Part shown: positions 48,555 to 59,606 of the stretch, piece after piece
Layout of the letters: each line of letters opens with the position of its first letter
How positions within the stretch are numbered: position 1 is the first letter of the stretch
Source of the DNA: Cherax quadricarinatus
Taxonomy: Eukaryota; Arthropoda; Malacostraca; Decapoda; Parastacidae
NCBI RefSeq assembly: GCF_038502225.1
Contig: NC_091341.1
Span: forward strand, 5,384,525 to 5,448,524
Direction of reading: 5' to 3'
Length of the DNA stretch: 64,000 nucleotides
Notes under the pieces: generated by a model
Told to the model about the DNA's origin: nothing
Database searches by the model: none
Seen by the model: the letters and a program-made list of their open reading frames with translations, nothing else
Translations under genes and position numbers: made by a program

Positions 48555-51533
48555 GATTGGTCATGACTGAGCTCAGTGGGGAGCCCCTGGCCATGACTGC
48601 GCTCAGTGGGGAGCCCCTGGTCATGACTGCGCTCAGTGGAGTACCCCTGGCCATGACTGCGCTCAGTGGAGAACCCCTGGCCATGACTGAGCTCAGTGGG
48701 GAGCCCCTGGTCATGACTGCGCTCAGTGGAGAACCCCTGGTCATGACTGCGCTCAGTGGGGAACCCCTGGTCATGACTGCACTCAGTGGGGAGCCTCTGG
48801 CCATGACTGCGCTCAGTGGGGAGCCCCTGGTCATGACTGCGCTCAGTGGGGAGCCCCTGGCCATGACTGCGCTCAGTGGAGAACCCCTGGTCATGACTGC
48901 GCTCAGTGGAGAACCCTGGCCATGACTGCGCTCAGTGGAGAACCCCTGGCCATGACTGCGCTCAGTGGAGAACCCTGGCCATGACTGCGCTCAGTGGAGA
49001 ACCCCTGGCCATAACTGCGCTCAGTGGAGAACCCCTGGCCATGAATGCGCTCAGTGGGGAACCCCTGGTCATGACTGCACTCAGTGGGGAGCCTCTGGCC
49101 ATGACTGCGCTCAGTGGGGAGCCCCTGGTCATGACTACGCTCAGTGGGGAGTCCCTGGCCATGACTGCGCTCAGTGGAGAACCCCTAGCCATGACTGCAC
49201 TCAGTGGGGATCCCCTGGTCATGACTGCGCTCAATGGAGAATCCCTGGCCATGACTGCGCTCAGTGGAGAACTCCTGGTCATGACTGCGCTCAGTGGGGA
49301 TCCCCTGGTCCTGACTGCGCTCAATGGAGAACCCCTGGCCATGACTGCACTCAGTGGAGAACCCCTGGCCATGACTGCACTCAGTGGAGAACCCCTGGCC
49401 ATGACTGCACTCAGTGGAGAACCCCTGGCCATGACTGCACTCAGTGGAGAACCCCTGGCCATGACTGCGCTCAGTGGAGAACCCCTGGTCATGACTGCGC
49501 TCAGTGGGGAGCCCCTGGTCATGACTGCGCTCAGTGGGGAGCCCCTGGTCATGACTGCGCTCAGTGGGGAGCCCCTGGGCATGACTACGCTCAGTGGAGA
49601 ACCCCTGGTCATGACTGCGCTCAGTGGAGAACCCCTAGCCATAACTGCGCTCAGTGGAGAACTCCTGGTCATGACTGCGCTCAGTGGGGAACCCCTGGCC
49701 ATGACTGCGCTCAGTGGAGAACCCCTAGCCATAACTGCGCTCAGTGGGGAACCCCTGGCCATGACTGCGCTCAGTGGAGAACCCCTGGTCATGACCGCGC
49801 TGAGTGGGGAACCCCTGGTCATGACTGCGCTCAGTGGAGAACCCCTAGCCATGACTGCGCTCAGTGGGGAACCCCTGGCCATGACTGCGCTCAGTGGGGA
49901 ACCCCTGACCATTACTGCGCTCAGTGGTGAACCCCTGGCCATGACTGCGCTCAGTGGTGAACCCCTGGCCATGACTGCGCTCAGTGGAGAACCCCTAGCC
50001 ATGACTGCGCTCAGTGGAGAACCCCTAGCCATGACTGCGCTCAGTAGAGAACCCCTAGCCATGACTGCGCTCAGTGGAGAACCCCTAGCCATAACTGCGC
50101 TCAGTGGAGAACCCCTAGCCATAACTGCGCTCAGTGGAGAACCCCTAGCCATAACTGCGCTCAGTGGCGAACCCCTAGCCATGACTGCGCTCAGTTGAGA
50201 ACCCCTAGCCATGACTGCGCTCAGTTGAGAACCCCTAGCCATGACTGCGCTCAGTGGAGAACCCCTAGCCATAACTGCGCTCAGTGGAGAACCCCTAGCC
50301 ATGACTGCGCTCAGTGGAGAACCCCTAGCCATGACTGCGCTCAGTGGAGAACTCCAAGCCATAACTGCGCTCAGTAGAGAACCCCTAGCCATGACTGCGC
50401 TCAGTGGAGAACCCCTAGCCATGACTGCGCTCAGTAGAGAACCCCTAGCCATGACTGCGCTCAGTAGAGAACCCCTAGCCATGACTGCGCTCAGTGGAGA
50501 ACTCCTAGCCATAACTGCGCTCAGTAGAGAACCCCTAGCCATGACTGCGCTCAGTGGAGAACTCCTAGCCATAACTGCGCTCAGTGGAGAACCCCTAGCC
50601 ATGACTGCGCTCAGTGGAGAACTCCTAGCCATAACTGCGCTCAGTAGAGAACCCCTAGCCATGACTGCGCTCAGTGGAGAACCCCTAGCCATGACTGCGC
50701 TCAGTAGAGAACCCCTAGCCATGACTGCGCTCAGTAGAGAACCCCTAGCCATGACTGCGCTCAGTGGAGAACCCCTGGCCATGACTGCGCTCAGTAGAGA
50801 ACCCCTAGCCATGACTGCGCTCAGTAGAGAACCCCTAGCCATGACTGCGCTCAGTAGAGAACCCCTAGCCATGACTGCGCTCAGTAGAGAACCCCTGGCC
50901 ATGACTGCGCTCAGTGGAGAACCCCTGGCCATGACTGCACTCAGTAGAGAACCCCTGGCCATGACTGCGCTCAGTAGAGAACCCCTAGCCATGACTGCAC
51001 TCAGTAGAGAACCCCTAGCCATGACTGCACTCAGTAGAGAACCCCTAGCCATGACTGCACTCAGTAGAGAACCCCTAGCCATGACTGCGCTCAGTAGAGA
51101 ACCCCTAGCCATGACTGCGCTCAGTAGAGAACCCCTAGCCATGACTGCGCTCAGTAGAGAACCCCTAGCCATGACTGCGCTCAGTAGAGAACCCCTAGCC
51201 ATGACTGCGCTCAGTAGAGAACCCCTAGCCATGACTGCGCTCAGTGGAGAACCCCTGGCCATGACTGCGCTCAGTAGAGAACCCCTAGCCATGACTGCGC
51301 TCAGTAGAGAACCCTAGCCATGACTGCTCTCTGTGGAGAACCCCTAGCCATGACTGCGCTCAGTAGAGAACCCCTAGCCATGACTGCGCTCAGTAGAGAA
51401 CCCCTAGCCATGACTGCGCTCAGTAGAGAACCCCTAGCCATGACTGCGCTCAGTAGAGAACCCCTAGCCATGACTGCGCTCAGTAGAGAACCCCTGGCCA
51501 TGACTGCGCTCAGTGGAGAACCCCTGGCCATGC
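48555..51533. repeat. 30-bp minisatellite, about 99 copies
   Basis: The unit contains GCCATGACTGCGCTCAGTGG then AGAACCCCTG. The left part carries GTCATG and GGGGAGCCCCTG variants. The right part is dominated by CAGTAGAGAACCCCTAG. Spacing is 30 bp almost throughout. As a multiple of three, the unit leaves long open frames on both strands, including a 776-codon minus frame. None is a gene. Confidence 0.98.
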
Positions 51534-51599
51534 GCTATGACTGAATGTATATGTAATTCTAAAAAGAGAATTAACTAAGGTTTGCACATAGGTCGATCG

Positions 51600-51800
51600 C
51601 ATCACCTAAGTTAACGAGTGACACACGTGCAACACTTAGGTATCTTTAATGTGGAAACTTAGTCAGAAGTGGAAGATGAGAAGGACTTTGAGGCAGTCAG
51701 TCCCCTAGACTGGAGATAATGTGTTCCCTCCATTAATCTTGCTAAAAAGTGGAAGAAGTGAGCTAACAACACTTTGACTGACGAGTTAAGACATATACTT
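51600..51800. repeat. Degenerate AACGTTTCG-family fragment
   Basis: Contains GACACACGTGCAACACTTAG and GTATCTTTAATGTGGAAACT, matching the left part of the element at 47079 with the CG-rich core lost. Confidence 0.6.
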
Positions 51801-51944
51801 CTCTTTGCCATTAGATGAAAGCGAAGGCGTTGTAGACACTTCCCAATTTATAATTATTATATTTCTGAAATTCTGGAGCCGTGTGTGGTGCAGTAAATGG
51901 AATATATTACCCATGCAATATTATATTCACAATACTAAGCGAAT

Positions 51945-54718
51945 ACGTGAGTAAACTTAACCAGAGCTGCCACGAACTTAACCAGAGCTTGCACGAATTT
52001 AACCAGAGCTTGCGCGAATTTAACCAGAGCTTGCGCGAATTTAACCAGAGCTGCCACGAATTTAACCAGAGCTTGCACGAATTTAACCAGAGCTTGCACG
52101 AATTTAACCAGAGCTTGCGCGAATTTAACCAGAGCTGCCACGAATTTAACCAGAGCTTGCACGAATTTAACCAGAGCTTGCGCGAATTTAACCAGAGCTT
52201 GCACGAATTTAACCAGAGCTTGCACGAATTTAACCAGAGCTTGCACGAATTTAACCAGAGCTTGCACGAATTTAACCAGAGCTTGCACGAATTTAACCAG
52301 AGCTTGCACGAATTTAACCAGAGCTTGCACGAATTTAACCAGAGCTTGCACGAATTTAACCAGAGCTTGCATGAATTTAACCAGAGCTTGCATGAATTTA
52401 ACCAGAGCTTGCACGAATTTAACCAGAGCTTGCTCGAATTTAACCAGAGCTTGCACGAATTTAACCAGAGCTTGCACGAATTTAACCAGAGCTTGCACGA
52501 ATTTAACCAGAGCTTTCATGAATTTAACCAGAGCTTGCACGAATTTAACCAGAGCTTGCGCGAATTTAACCAGAGCTTGTACGAATTTAACCAGAGCTTG
52601 CACGAATTTAACCAGAGCTTGCGCGAATTTAACCAGAGCTTGCGCGAATTTAACCAGAGCTTGCGCGAATTTAACCAGAGCTTGCGCGAATTTAACCAGA
52701 GCTTGCGCGAATTTAACCAGAGCTTGCACGAATTTAACCAGAGCTTGCACGAATTTAACCAGAGCTTGCATGAATTTAACCAGAGCTTGCACGAATTTAA
52801 CCAGAGCTTGCACGAATTTAACCAGAGCTTGCACGAATTTAACCAGAGCTTGCATGAATTTAACCAGAGCTTGCGCGAATTTAACCAGAGCTTGCACGAA
52901 TTTAACCAGAGCTTGCACGAATTTAACAAGAGCTTGCATGAATTTAACCAGAGCTTGCACGAATTTAACCAGAGCTTGCGCGAATTTAACCAGAGCTTGC
53001 ACGAATTTAACCAGAGCTTGTACGAATTTAACCAGAGCTTGCACGAATTTAACCAGAGCTTGCACGAATTTAACCAGAGCTTGCACGAATTTAACCAGAG
53101 CTTGCACGAATTTAACCAGAGCTTGCACGAATTTAACCAGAGCTTGCATGAATTTAACCAGAGCTTGCATGAATTTAACCAGAGCTTGCACGAATTTAAC
53201 CAGAGCTTGCACGAATTTAACCAGAGCTTGCACGAATTTAACCAGAGCTTGCACGAATTTAACCAGAGCTTGCACGAATTTAACCAGAGCTTGCATGAAT
53301 TTAACCAGAGCTTGCACGAATTTAACCAGAGCTTGCGCGAATTTAACCAGAGCTTGTACGAATTTAACCAGAGCTTGCACGAATTTAACCAGAGCTTGCG
53401 CGAATTTAACCAGAGCTTGCGCGAATGTAACCAGAGCTTGCGCGAATTTAACCAGAGCTTGCGCGAATTTAACCAGAGCTTGCGCGAATTTAACCAGGGC
53501 TTGCACGAATTTAACCAGAGCTTGCACGAATTTAACCAGAGCTTGCATGAATTTAACCAGAGCTTGCACGAATTTAACCAGAGCTTGCACGAATTTAACC
53601 AGAGCTTGCACGAATTTAACCAGAGCTTGCATGAATTTAACCAGAGCTTGCGCGAATTTAACCAGTGCTTGCACGAATTTAACCAGAGCTTGCACGAATT
53701 TAACCAGAGCTTGCATGAATTTAACCAGAGCTTGCACGAATTTAACCATAGCTTGCACGAATTTAACCAGAGCTTGCATGAATTTAACCAGAGCTTGCAC
53801 GAATTTAACCAGAGCTTGCACGAACTTAACCAGAGCTTGCGCGAATTTAACCAGAGCTTGCGCGAATTTAACCAGAGCTTGCACGAATTTAAAAAGAGCT
53901 TGCACGAATTTAACCAGAGCTTGCACAATTTTTACCAGAGCTTGCATGAATTTAACCAGAGCTTGCACGAATTTAGCCAGAGCTTGCACGAATTTAACCA
54001 GAGCTTGCACGAATTTAACCAGAGCTTGCACGAATTTAACCAGAGCTTGCACGAATTTAACCAGAGCTTGCATGAATTTAACCAGAGTTTGCACGAATTT
54101 AACCAGAGCTTGCGCGAATTTAACCAGAGCTTGCACGAATTTAACCAGAGCTTGCATGAATTTAACCAGAGCTTGCACGAATTTAACTAGAGCTTGCACG
54201 AATTTAACCAGAGCTTGTACGAATTTAACCAGAGCTTGCACGAATTTAGCCAGAGCTTGCACGAATTTAACCAGAGCTTGCACGAATTTAACCAGAGCTT
54301 GCATGAATTTAACCAGAGCTTGCACGAATTTAACCAGAGCTTACACGAACTTAACCAGAGCTTGCACGAATTTAACCAGAGCTTGTACGAATTTAACCAG
54401 AGCTTGCAGGAACTTAACCAGAGCTTGCACGAATTTAACCAGAGCTTGCATGAATTTAACCAGAGCTTGCATGAATTTAACCAGAGCTTGCGCGAATTTA
54501 ACCAGAGCTTGCACGAATTTAACCAGAGCTTGCACGAATTTAACCAGAGCTTGCACGAATTTAACCAGAGCTTGCACGAATTTAACCAGAGCTTGCACGA
54601 ATTTAACCAGAGCTTGCACGAATTTAACCAGAGCTTGCATGAATTTAACCAGAGCTTGCATGAATTTAACCAGAGCTTGCATGAATTTAACCAGAGCTTG
54701 CACGAACTTAACTAGAGC
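51945..54718. repeat. 21-bp minisatellite, about 132 copies
   Basis: The unit is CTTGCACGAATTTAACCAGA plus G. Variation sits mostly at one site: TGCACGAA, TGCATGAA, TGCGCGAA or TGTACGAA. The first units contain CTGCCACGAA. A block of 37 units (777 bp) is duplicated within the array. The 769- to 796-codon frames on both strands are consequences of the 21-bp period. Confidence 0.98.
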
Positions 54719-54955
54719 TTAACCGATTAATTTTTCAGTACTTTAATGATACTCTTTTTTTAACTCTCAAATCTGTATGATTATCAACTTGTTATTATCG
54801 TGACTTATTCACGCTCTTAGTTCATTAATCATAATCACGTAGTAAGAATAATTATTCAATGTATTTCTTACACTTTACTCTCCATAATTCATTACGTGTC
54901 ATCGGCAGGGAGAGTAAATTTAGATGAAAGGGGAAATATCCCGACAATTTATGAT
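54719..54955. other. Unique AT-rich spacer
   Basis: No gene or repeat recognised. Confidence 0.4.
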
Positions 54956-55306
54956 GAAAGAGATGCAGGGTTGTTAGTAAAACAAAGCACACTGAAGGAA
55001 AGAGGGGTACTACTGCCAAAGAGGCACAAACCATAAGTGTCCGGAGCCCAAGACTGTTCAACAGCCTCCCACTATGTATAAGGGGAATTACCAATAGGCC
55101 CCTGGCTGCCTTCAAGAGGGAGCTGGACAGACACTTAAAGTCGGTGCCGGATTACCTGTGCTGTGGTTATTACGTTGGACTACGTGCGGCCAGCAGTGAC
55201 AACCTGGTTGATCACGCCCTGATCCACCGGGAGGCCTGTTCGTGGACCGGGCCTCGGGGGCGTTGATCCCCGGAATTCCCTCCAGGTAAACTTCAGGTAG
55301 GTAAAC
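54956..55306 (+). pseudogene. 3-prime end of an L2/CR1-type retrotransposon
   Basis: Plus strand reads SPRLFNSLPLCIRGITNRP and LAAFKRELDRHLKSVPDYLC, then YVGLRAASSDNLVDHALI, then a 3-prime region with CCCTCCAGGTAAACTTCAGG. This is the C-terminal region of L2/CR1 enzymes plus the element tail. It is related to the minus-strand fragments at 21886 and 23480. 5-prime truncated, no catalytic motifs left. Confidence 0.8.
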
Positions 55307-55376
55307 CACTCAAACCTTACCACCGTCTTCATAAAGCAGCCGGGCAAAAGAGATGCTAACAACATGCGTGGAAGAA

Positions 55377-56219
55377 AAGATGGTGTAGTTCTAGGAATTA
55401 ATGAAAATATATCGATACTGAATGCCGAACTCTGCAGGTCACTTCACTGTATCATTCACAAATAAACTTTGTGCAGCAAGATTCGCCAGCTCGAAAATAT
55501 GATGAATACTTTCGCGTCAAGCATCAGGCATCATGACCTGAAACATCGCCAGTTTGAAAACTTCTTGTTTGCAGATGTCGGGTGGTTGAGCGGAGGTAAG
55601 CTTCTTAGACCAATTTTTACTCTTCGTCACAGAATTGACTTCTTTCTCACTGAGAAAGGAAGAGGTCAAGATACATTTTCTGACCCCCTGAATGGATTTG
55701 GAATTTTGCCTAAGAGACGTATGAAGAAAATTTAATTAATTTGATTCTTAGGATGCAGAGTGAAGGAAAACTGACGTGTATAACGAGATGAAAACTTCTG
55801 AGGGAGAGATAAACATGTTTGTGAAACAGGACAATGAAGGTAATTTTCTCACTTTCCTTGTTAAGAACTCTCATCCAACAACGAAAGGAATTTACAGATT
55901 CCTATGGAAAGATATAGCATTCTTTAAATTCCACAGTTCCCATTGAGAGATTTCGAGAAGAGATTTAGTTATTTCCAAGAGCATTTCCAGGAGATAAGAA
56001 TCTTTCAGAATCCATTTGAAGTTTGACCAGATGACTTAAGTAAAATATTTAAGCTGGAACTCAGTGACTTGCAAGTCAATGACACTGTCAGAAACATTTA
56101 CAAGGACGGCAGTCTGGTGAAACCTTATGCAAGCCTATCTGACACATACATAAATTCAAAGTTATCGCAGATATGTTCTTTCTTTGGCAACACAGACACA
56201 CACACACAGACACACACAG

Positions 56220-56260
<41 letters not shown>

Positions 56261-56562
56261 CACACACACAAAGACAGGATGTTCCAGAGATTGGACACAG
56301 TAACAAGGGGACACAGTTGGAAGCTGAAGACACAGATGAATCACAGGGATGTTAGGAAGTATTTCTTCAGCCACAGAGTAGTCAGTAAGTGGAATAGTTT
56401 GGGAAGCGATGTAGTGGAGGCAGGATCCATACATAGCTTTAAGCAGAGGTATGATAAAGCTCACGGTTCAGGGAGAGTGACCTAGTAGCGATCAGTGAAG
56501 AGGCGGGGCCAGGAGCTCGGACTCGACCGCCGCAACCTCAACTAGGTGAGTACAACTAAGTG

Positions 56563-56613
<51 letters not shown>

Positions 56614-56737
56614 GAACAAAATTTTCAAGGGATAAAAACTTAATGATAAATAAGCATTCGCACAAAATTTTAAGCCTCTAAACCTGAATTTGATGTCACT
56701 GCGCTTACTTCTAAACTTCAGCTTCAGGTATCACACA
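55377..56737 (+). pseudogene. hAT-type (ZBED/SCAND3-like) transposase, split by a retrotransposon tail
   Basis: Reading across frames, the order matches hAT transposases of the ZBED5/GTF2IRD2/SCAND3 kind: DGVVLGINENISILNAE, SLHCIIHK (stop) TLCSK, LKHRQFENFLFADVGWLSGG, TLRHRIDFFLTEKGR, FQEIRIFQNPFEV (stop) PDDL, LELSDLQVNDTVRNIYKDG. FFGNT follows, the start of the C-terminal dimerisation motif, and is cut at about 56193. After the insertion an FSRDKN-like stretch and KPEFDVTALTSKLQLQVSH (from 56680) continue the C-terminus. These enzymes cut and paste their own DNA. Stops, shifts and the insertion make it a relic. The exact start is uncertain. Confidence 0.78.
56193..56610 (+). mobile_element. 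CR1/L2-like 3-prime tail fragment flanked by (CA)n, inserted in the hAT relic
   Basis: CA tracts at 56193-56270 and 56567-56610 enclose about 300 bp that is nearly identical to the end of the copy at 14089-15255: KDRMFQRLDTVTRGHSWKLK, RDVRKYFFSHRVVSKWNSLG, then GGGGCCAGGAGCTCGGACTC and AACTAGGTGAGTACAACTAA. This copy keeps TAT where the 14089 copy has the premature TAA. Confidence 0.88.
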
Positions 56738-57354
56738 AGATTACGTAAATAAGAAGTTTTAACTTTGCTAAACTTCAGCATTCAGCAAGTTAATTCATAT
56801 GTGACTGAATAATAATAAACTGTTACAGTCATTTCAACTTTATTACATATGGGATAACCTATTTTCAAATGAGATATAGTTTTTAATACTAAATCTTATT
56901 CTTTTAGTATAATAAAATCTGAGCGAAATGGTAAATTATGTTACACCTTTCCGTTAATCAGCCAGTTGTTGGAAACGAGAATTATTCCTGTAATAAAATA
57001 AGTGATTTACGGACGACCTGCCCTGGTATTGATTCGTCTAGTTTATGAGAACAATACTTATTGTTATTAATGTCTGTTATGGCTTATGCAGAGAATAAGG
57101 TGACAATTGTGCTGGAACAAATAAGAGTCTCAGAATACGCTTATTTATTTACTTCATGTTAGTAACAAAGAGGAAACTTAACCAGGAATTAATATTTTCC
57201 TTGGAGTAAGTTGGTTGCAAATAATTTGAGAGTCTGTAAATTATATTGAAAGATTACCTTCTATTTCCCAAACACTGAATGACCTTTATAAACTTAGAAC
57301 TTGACTCTTCTTAATGAAAATAATAATATTAAAATGGTATAAAATACCGACAGG
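56738..57354. other. Unique AT-rich interval
   Basis: No gene recognised. Confidence 0.4.
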
Positions 57355-57551
57355 TTGTTAGGTAAGACACATATGCAACAGTTAGGTATCTTTATTTCGA
57401 AACGTTTTAAGGGTGATGGACTGATTACATCGTCTTCAAGTATCTTCTGCTTCTATCAACTTTTATGTACTCGACTGAAGAAGCCTACTGTGTAGGCGAA
57501 ACGTTTCGAAATAAAGATACCTAACTGTTGCATATGTGTCTTACCTAACAA
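57355..57551. mobile_element. Hairpin element with perfect 53-bp arms and AAACGTTT core
   Basis: Arms 57355-57407 and 57499-57551 are exact inverted complements as read: TTGTTAGGTAAGACACATAT, GCAACAGTTAGGTATC, TTTATTTCGAAACGTTT. The 91-bp centre holds GATGGACTGATTACATCG and GACTGAAGAAGCCTACTGTG, resembling the TTCATCAGTCC / GATGAAG words of the family elsewhere. No coding capacity. Confidence 0.87.
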
Positions 57552-58330
57552 AATAATAATAATTGAAAGAAAGACAGGCAGGAATACATACATAAGAACA
57601 GCCACAGAGTCGAGCAGATATACAGAGGGGAACTAGAACGAACATATGGGAGATAAAAATCAGACAAAACGGAAGCATACAAAAAGAGATAAATAATTAA
57701 CATAGCAGTGAGAAACTTAACAGAGATTTACTGGGTCGCCTCACTGATTATAACCCCTGAGTCACCATCCGTCTTGGCAGGAGGACGCTCAGGAAGGCGC
57801 GATGCCTTGCAAATCATACCCGAACAGAATTTATTTCTTTTATTCAGGGAAATGCGTGAAACTGGAGGTCATGCAGCGTTTTAAATGTTAAGGAATAAGG
57901 ATATATTCTCAGTATGGTCTATTCCCCTTATTGTGCTTGGGAACAAAGCAACCCAGTGAGAAGGTAGAGAGGAAACTGTGTCTTCCAAACAAGCAATCGT
58001 TTTATGTCTAAACCGCTATTTCTCTCACACTCTCTCCTCACTCACCTCTCTCTCACTTCCTTACATTTTATCTTAGTGTCACACCTCGCTCACTCCCTCT
58101 CATTTTTTCACTCTCTCCCCTTGTTTCTCAATCACTCTATTCATTCGCCCCTCTACCTTACCTCCTCTTCACCTATTCTCTACACGTACAAAATCATTTT
58201 AATAATTATTCTAAGCTTAACACAAGAGCTCCAGCTTGTGTTTCTCAATAAAATATTGACTCTGTCAGTCAACATTCATCGATTTTCTATACTGCATCCT
58301 TGTCTGCGCTTATTATAACCATGAGCAGTA
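57552..58330. other. Unique interval, pyrimidine-rich in the second half
   Basis: 58015-58190 is rich in CTCTCTC and TCACTC words. No gene recognised. Confidence 0.4.
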
Positions 58331-58640
58331 ATTGTTACGAGAGGCCAGTGCACTGCGTTGTTGGAAGGAGGGAGGGAGGGGATGCAAGAGAAGGATAGGT
58401 AAGGAGGGAGGAAGGTTGGGAAAAAGGGAGGGTAAGAGGAATGGAAGAAGGGAAAAGGGAGAAAGAGGAAGGGGGGTTGAGAGACGAAAAGTAGGAATGA
58501 AGAGAAAGAGGAATGATCAGACAAGGAAAGATGAGGAGATGGAAGAGGAAAAGGATGGGGAGGAAAAAGGAAGGAACAATGATGGAGTGAGAAAAAAAAA
58601 AGCCCAGAGAAGAAGGGACAGATGGAAAAAGGAAGAGAAG
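58331..58640. repeat. GA-rich low-complexity stretch
   Basis: Irregular GGAAGGA, GAAAAGG and GAGGAAG words. The Lys/Arg/Glu-rich frames reflect composition. Confidence 0.75.
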
Positions 58641-58689
58641 GCTGTGAAGAGAGAATGGGGAAGGGAGACAATTTCAACAAACAAGGTAT

Positions 58690-59060
58690 TGCTTACAATA
58701 CCTTGTTACTTCGTGAGCTCTGTACAACGCTACTGAACGTCTCCACTATGTTGCAAAAGCCACTGGCTGACTCCAAGATCAACTGTGCAGTTGTAGAGGT
58801 CACGGCGGGTGTCTTTGATCGGGAACGGCACCAGAGCCTCCTGGGAGTACTCCAAGCACTAGCAATATCTGCTACAACAACCAGGGTCTGTAAGCTACTT
58901 ATTCGGCGCCAGAGTACCACAAGGGAGTGTGCTTGGTCCCTCACAAGGGAATGTCTACTTCAATGGCTAACTTTAGATCATCCCTACATTCCATGCCAAC
59001 ACAGTGCTGGACGATACGCCTGGGCATGTCACTTAACACTTGCTGCCCCTGTTACCTAGT
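58690..59060 (+). pseudogene. Decayed LINE reverse transcriptase fragment
   Basis: The DNA at about 58897 reads FGARVPQGSVLGP in one frame, a clear motif B of non-LTR reverse transcriptases, followed by QGNVYFNG, a decayed WNVYFNDLL-like continuation. The flanking frames (QALAISATTTRVCKLL upstream) do not join cleanly, so shifts are present. The short piece cannot be assigned to a clade. Confidence 0.55.
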
Positions 59061-59606
59061 AGCAAGTAAATACCGAGGAGTTAGAGGCTTCATGAAAGAA
59101 GAACTTCAGTGGAAATAAGCCTCGATGCACAGGAACAGATGTTCACTACTGACTACCAGCAACCAGCTTGATGCTGTATCTGCTTGAGAAATGTTGATAG
59201 GGACTCCGATTCGAAACAGTCAACGCTAGTCTAGACTCTAAAGTGACGCCTAGACACAACAAAATTATCACTATAGCGTGAAGACAGCATTTGGTGAAAA
59301 GGATGATATCCTAAACACATTAAACAAAACGAAGGTTTTCAAGGTTATCCCTCTGACCGAACTTCGTAGCCAGCAAGAAGACTGTTATTACACCACAAGA
59401 CGGTCTACTATCAGTGATTACTCACTTTTCATCTGACTCGAATTTGGAATATATTTTCACAATATGTACCGTAAAAACAAGAAAAATAAAAAAGAGGCCA
59501 AACCAAGGCACCTTTCCAGAGGTATATCTAGTATCACCTTCATAATACGGGAAGCAGTCAAGTGAATGTGATGCGTAGGGAAACTTTTCTTACACCATTC
59601 TACCTG
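59061..59606. other. Unique interval
   Basis: No gene recognised. Confidence 0.4.

Noticed and set aside
48962..54722. Frames of 770-796 codons on both strands over the 30-bp and 21-bp arrays
   Set aside because: Periods that are multiples of three and lack stops keep frames open by default. The frames are equally long on both strands and variation follows CpG sites, not codon positions.
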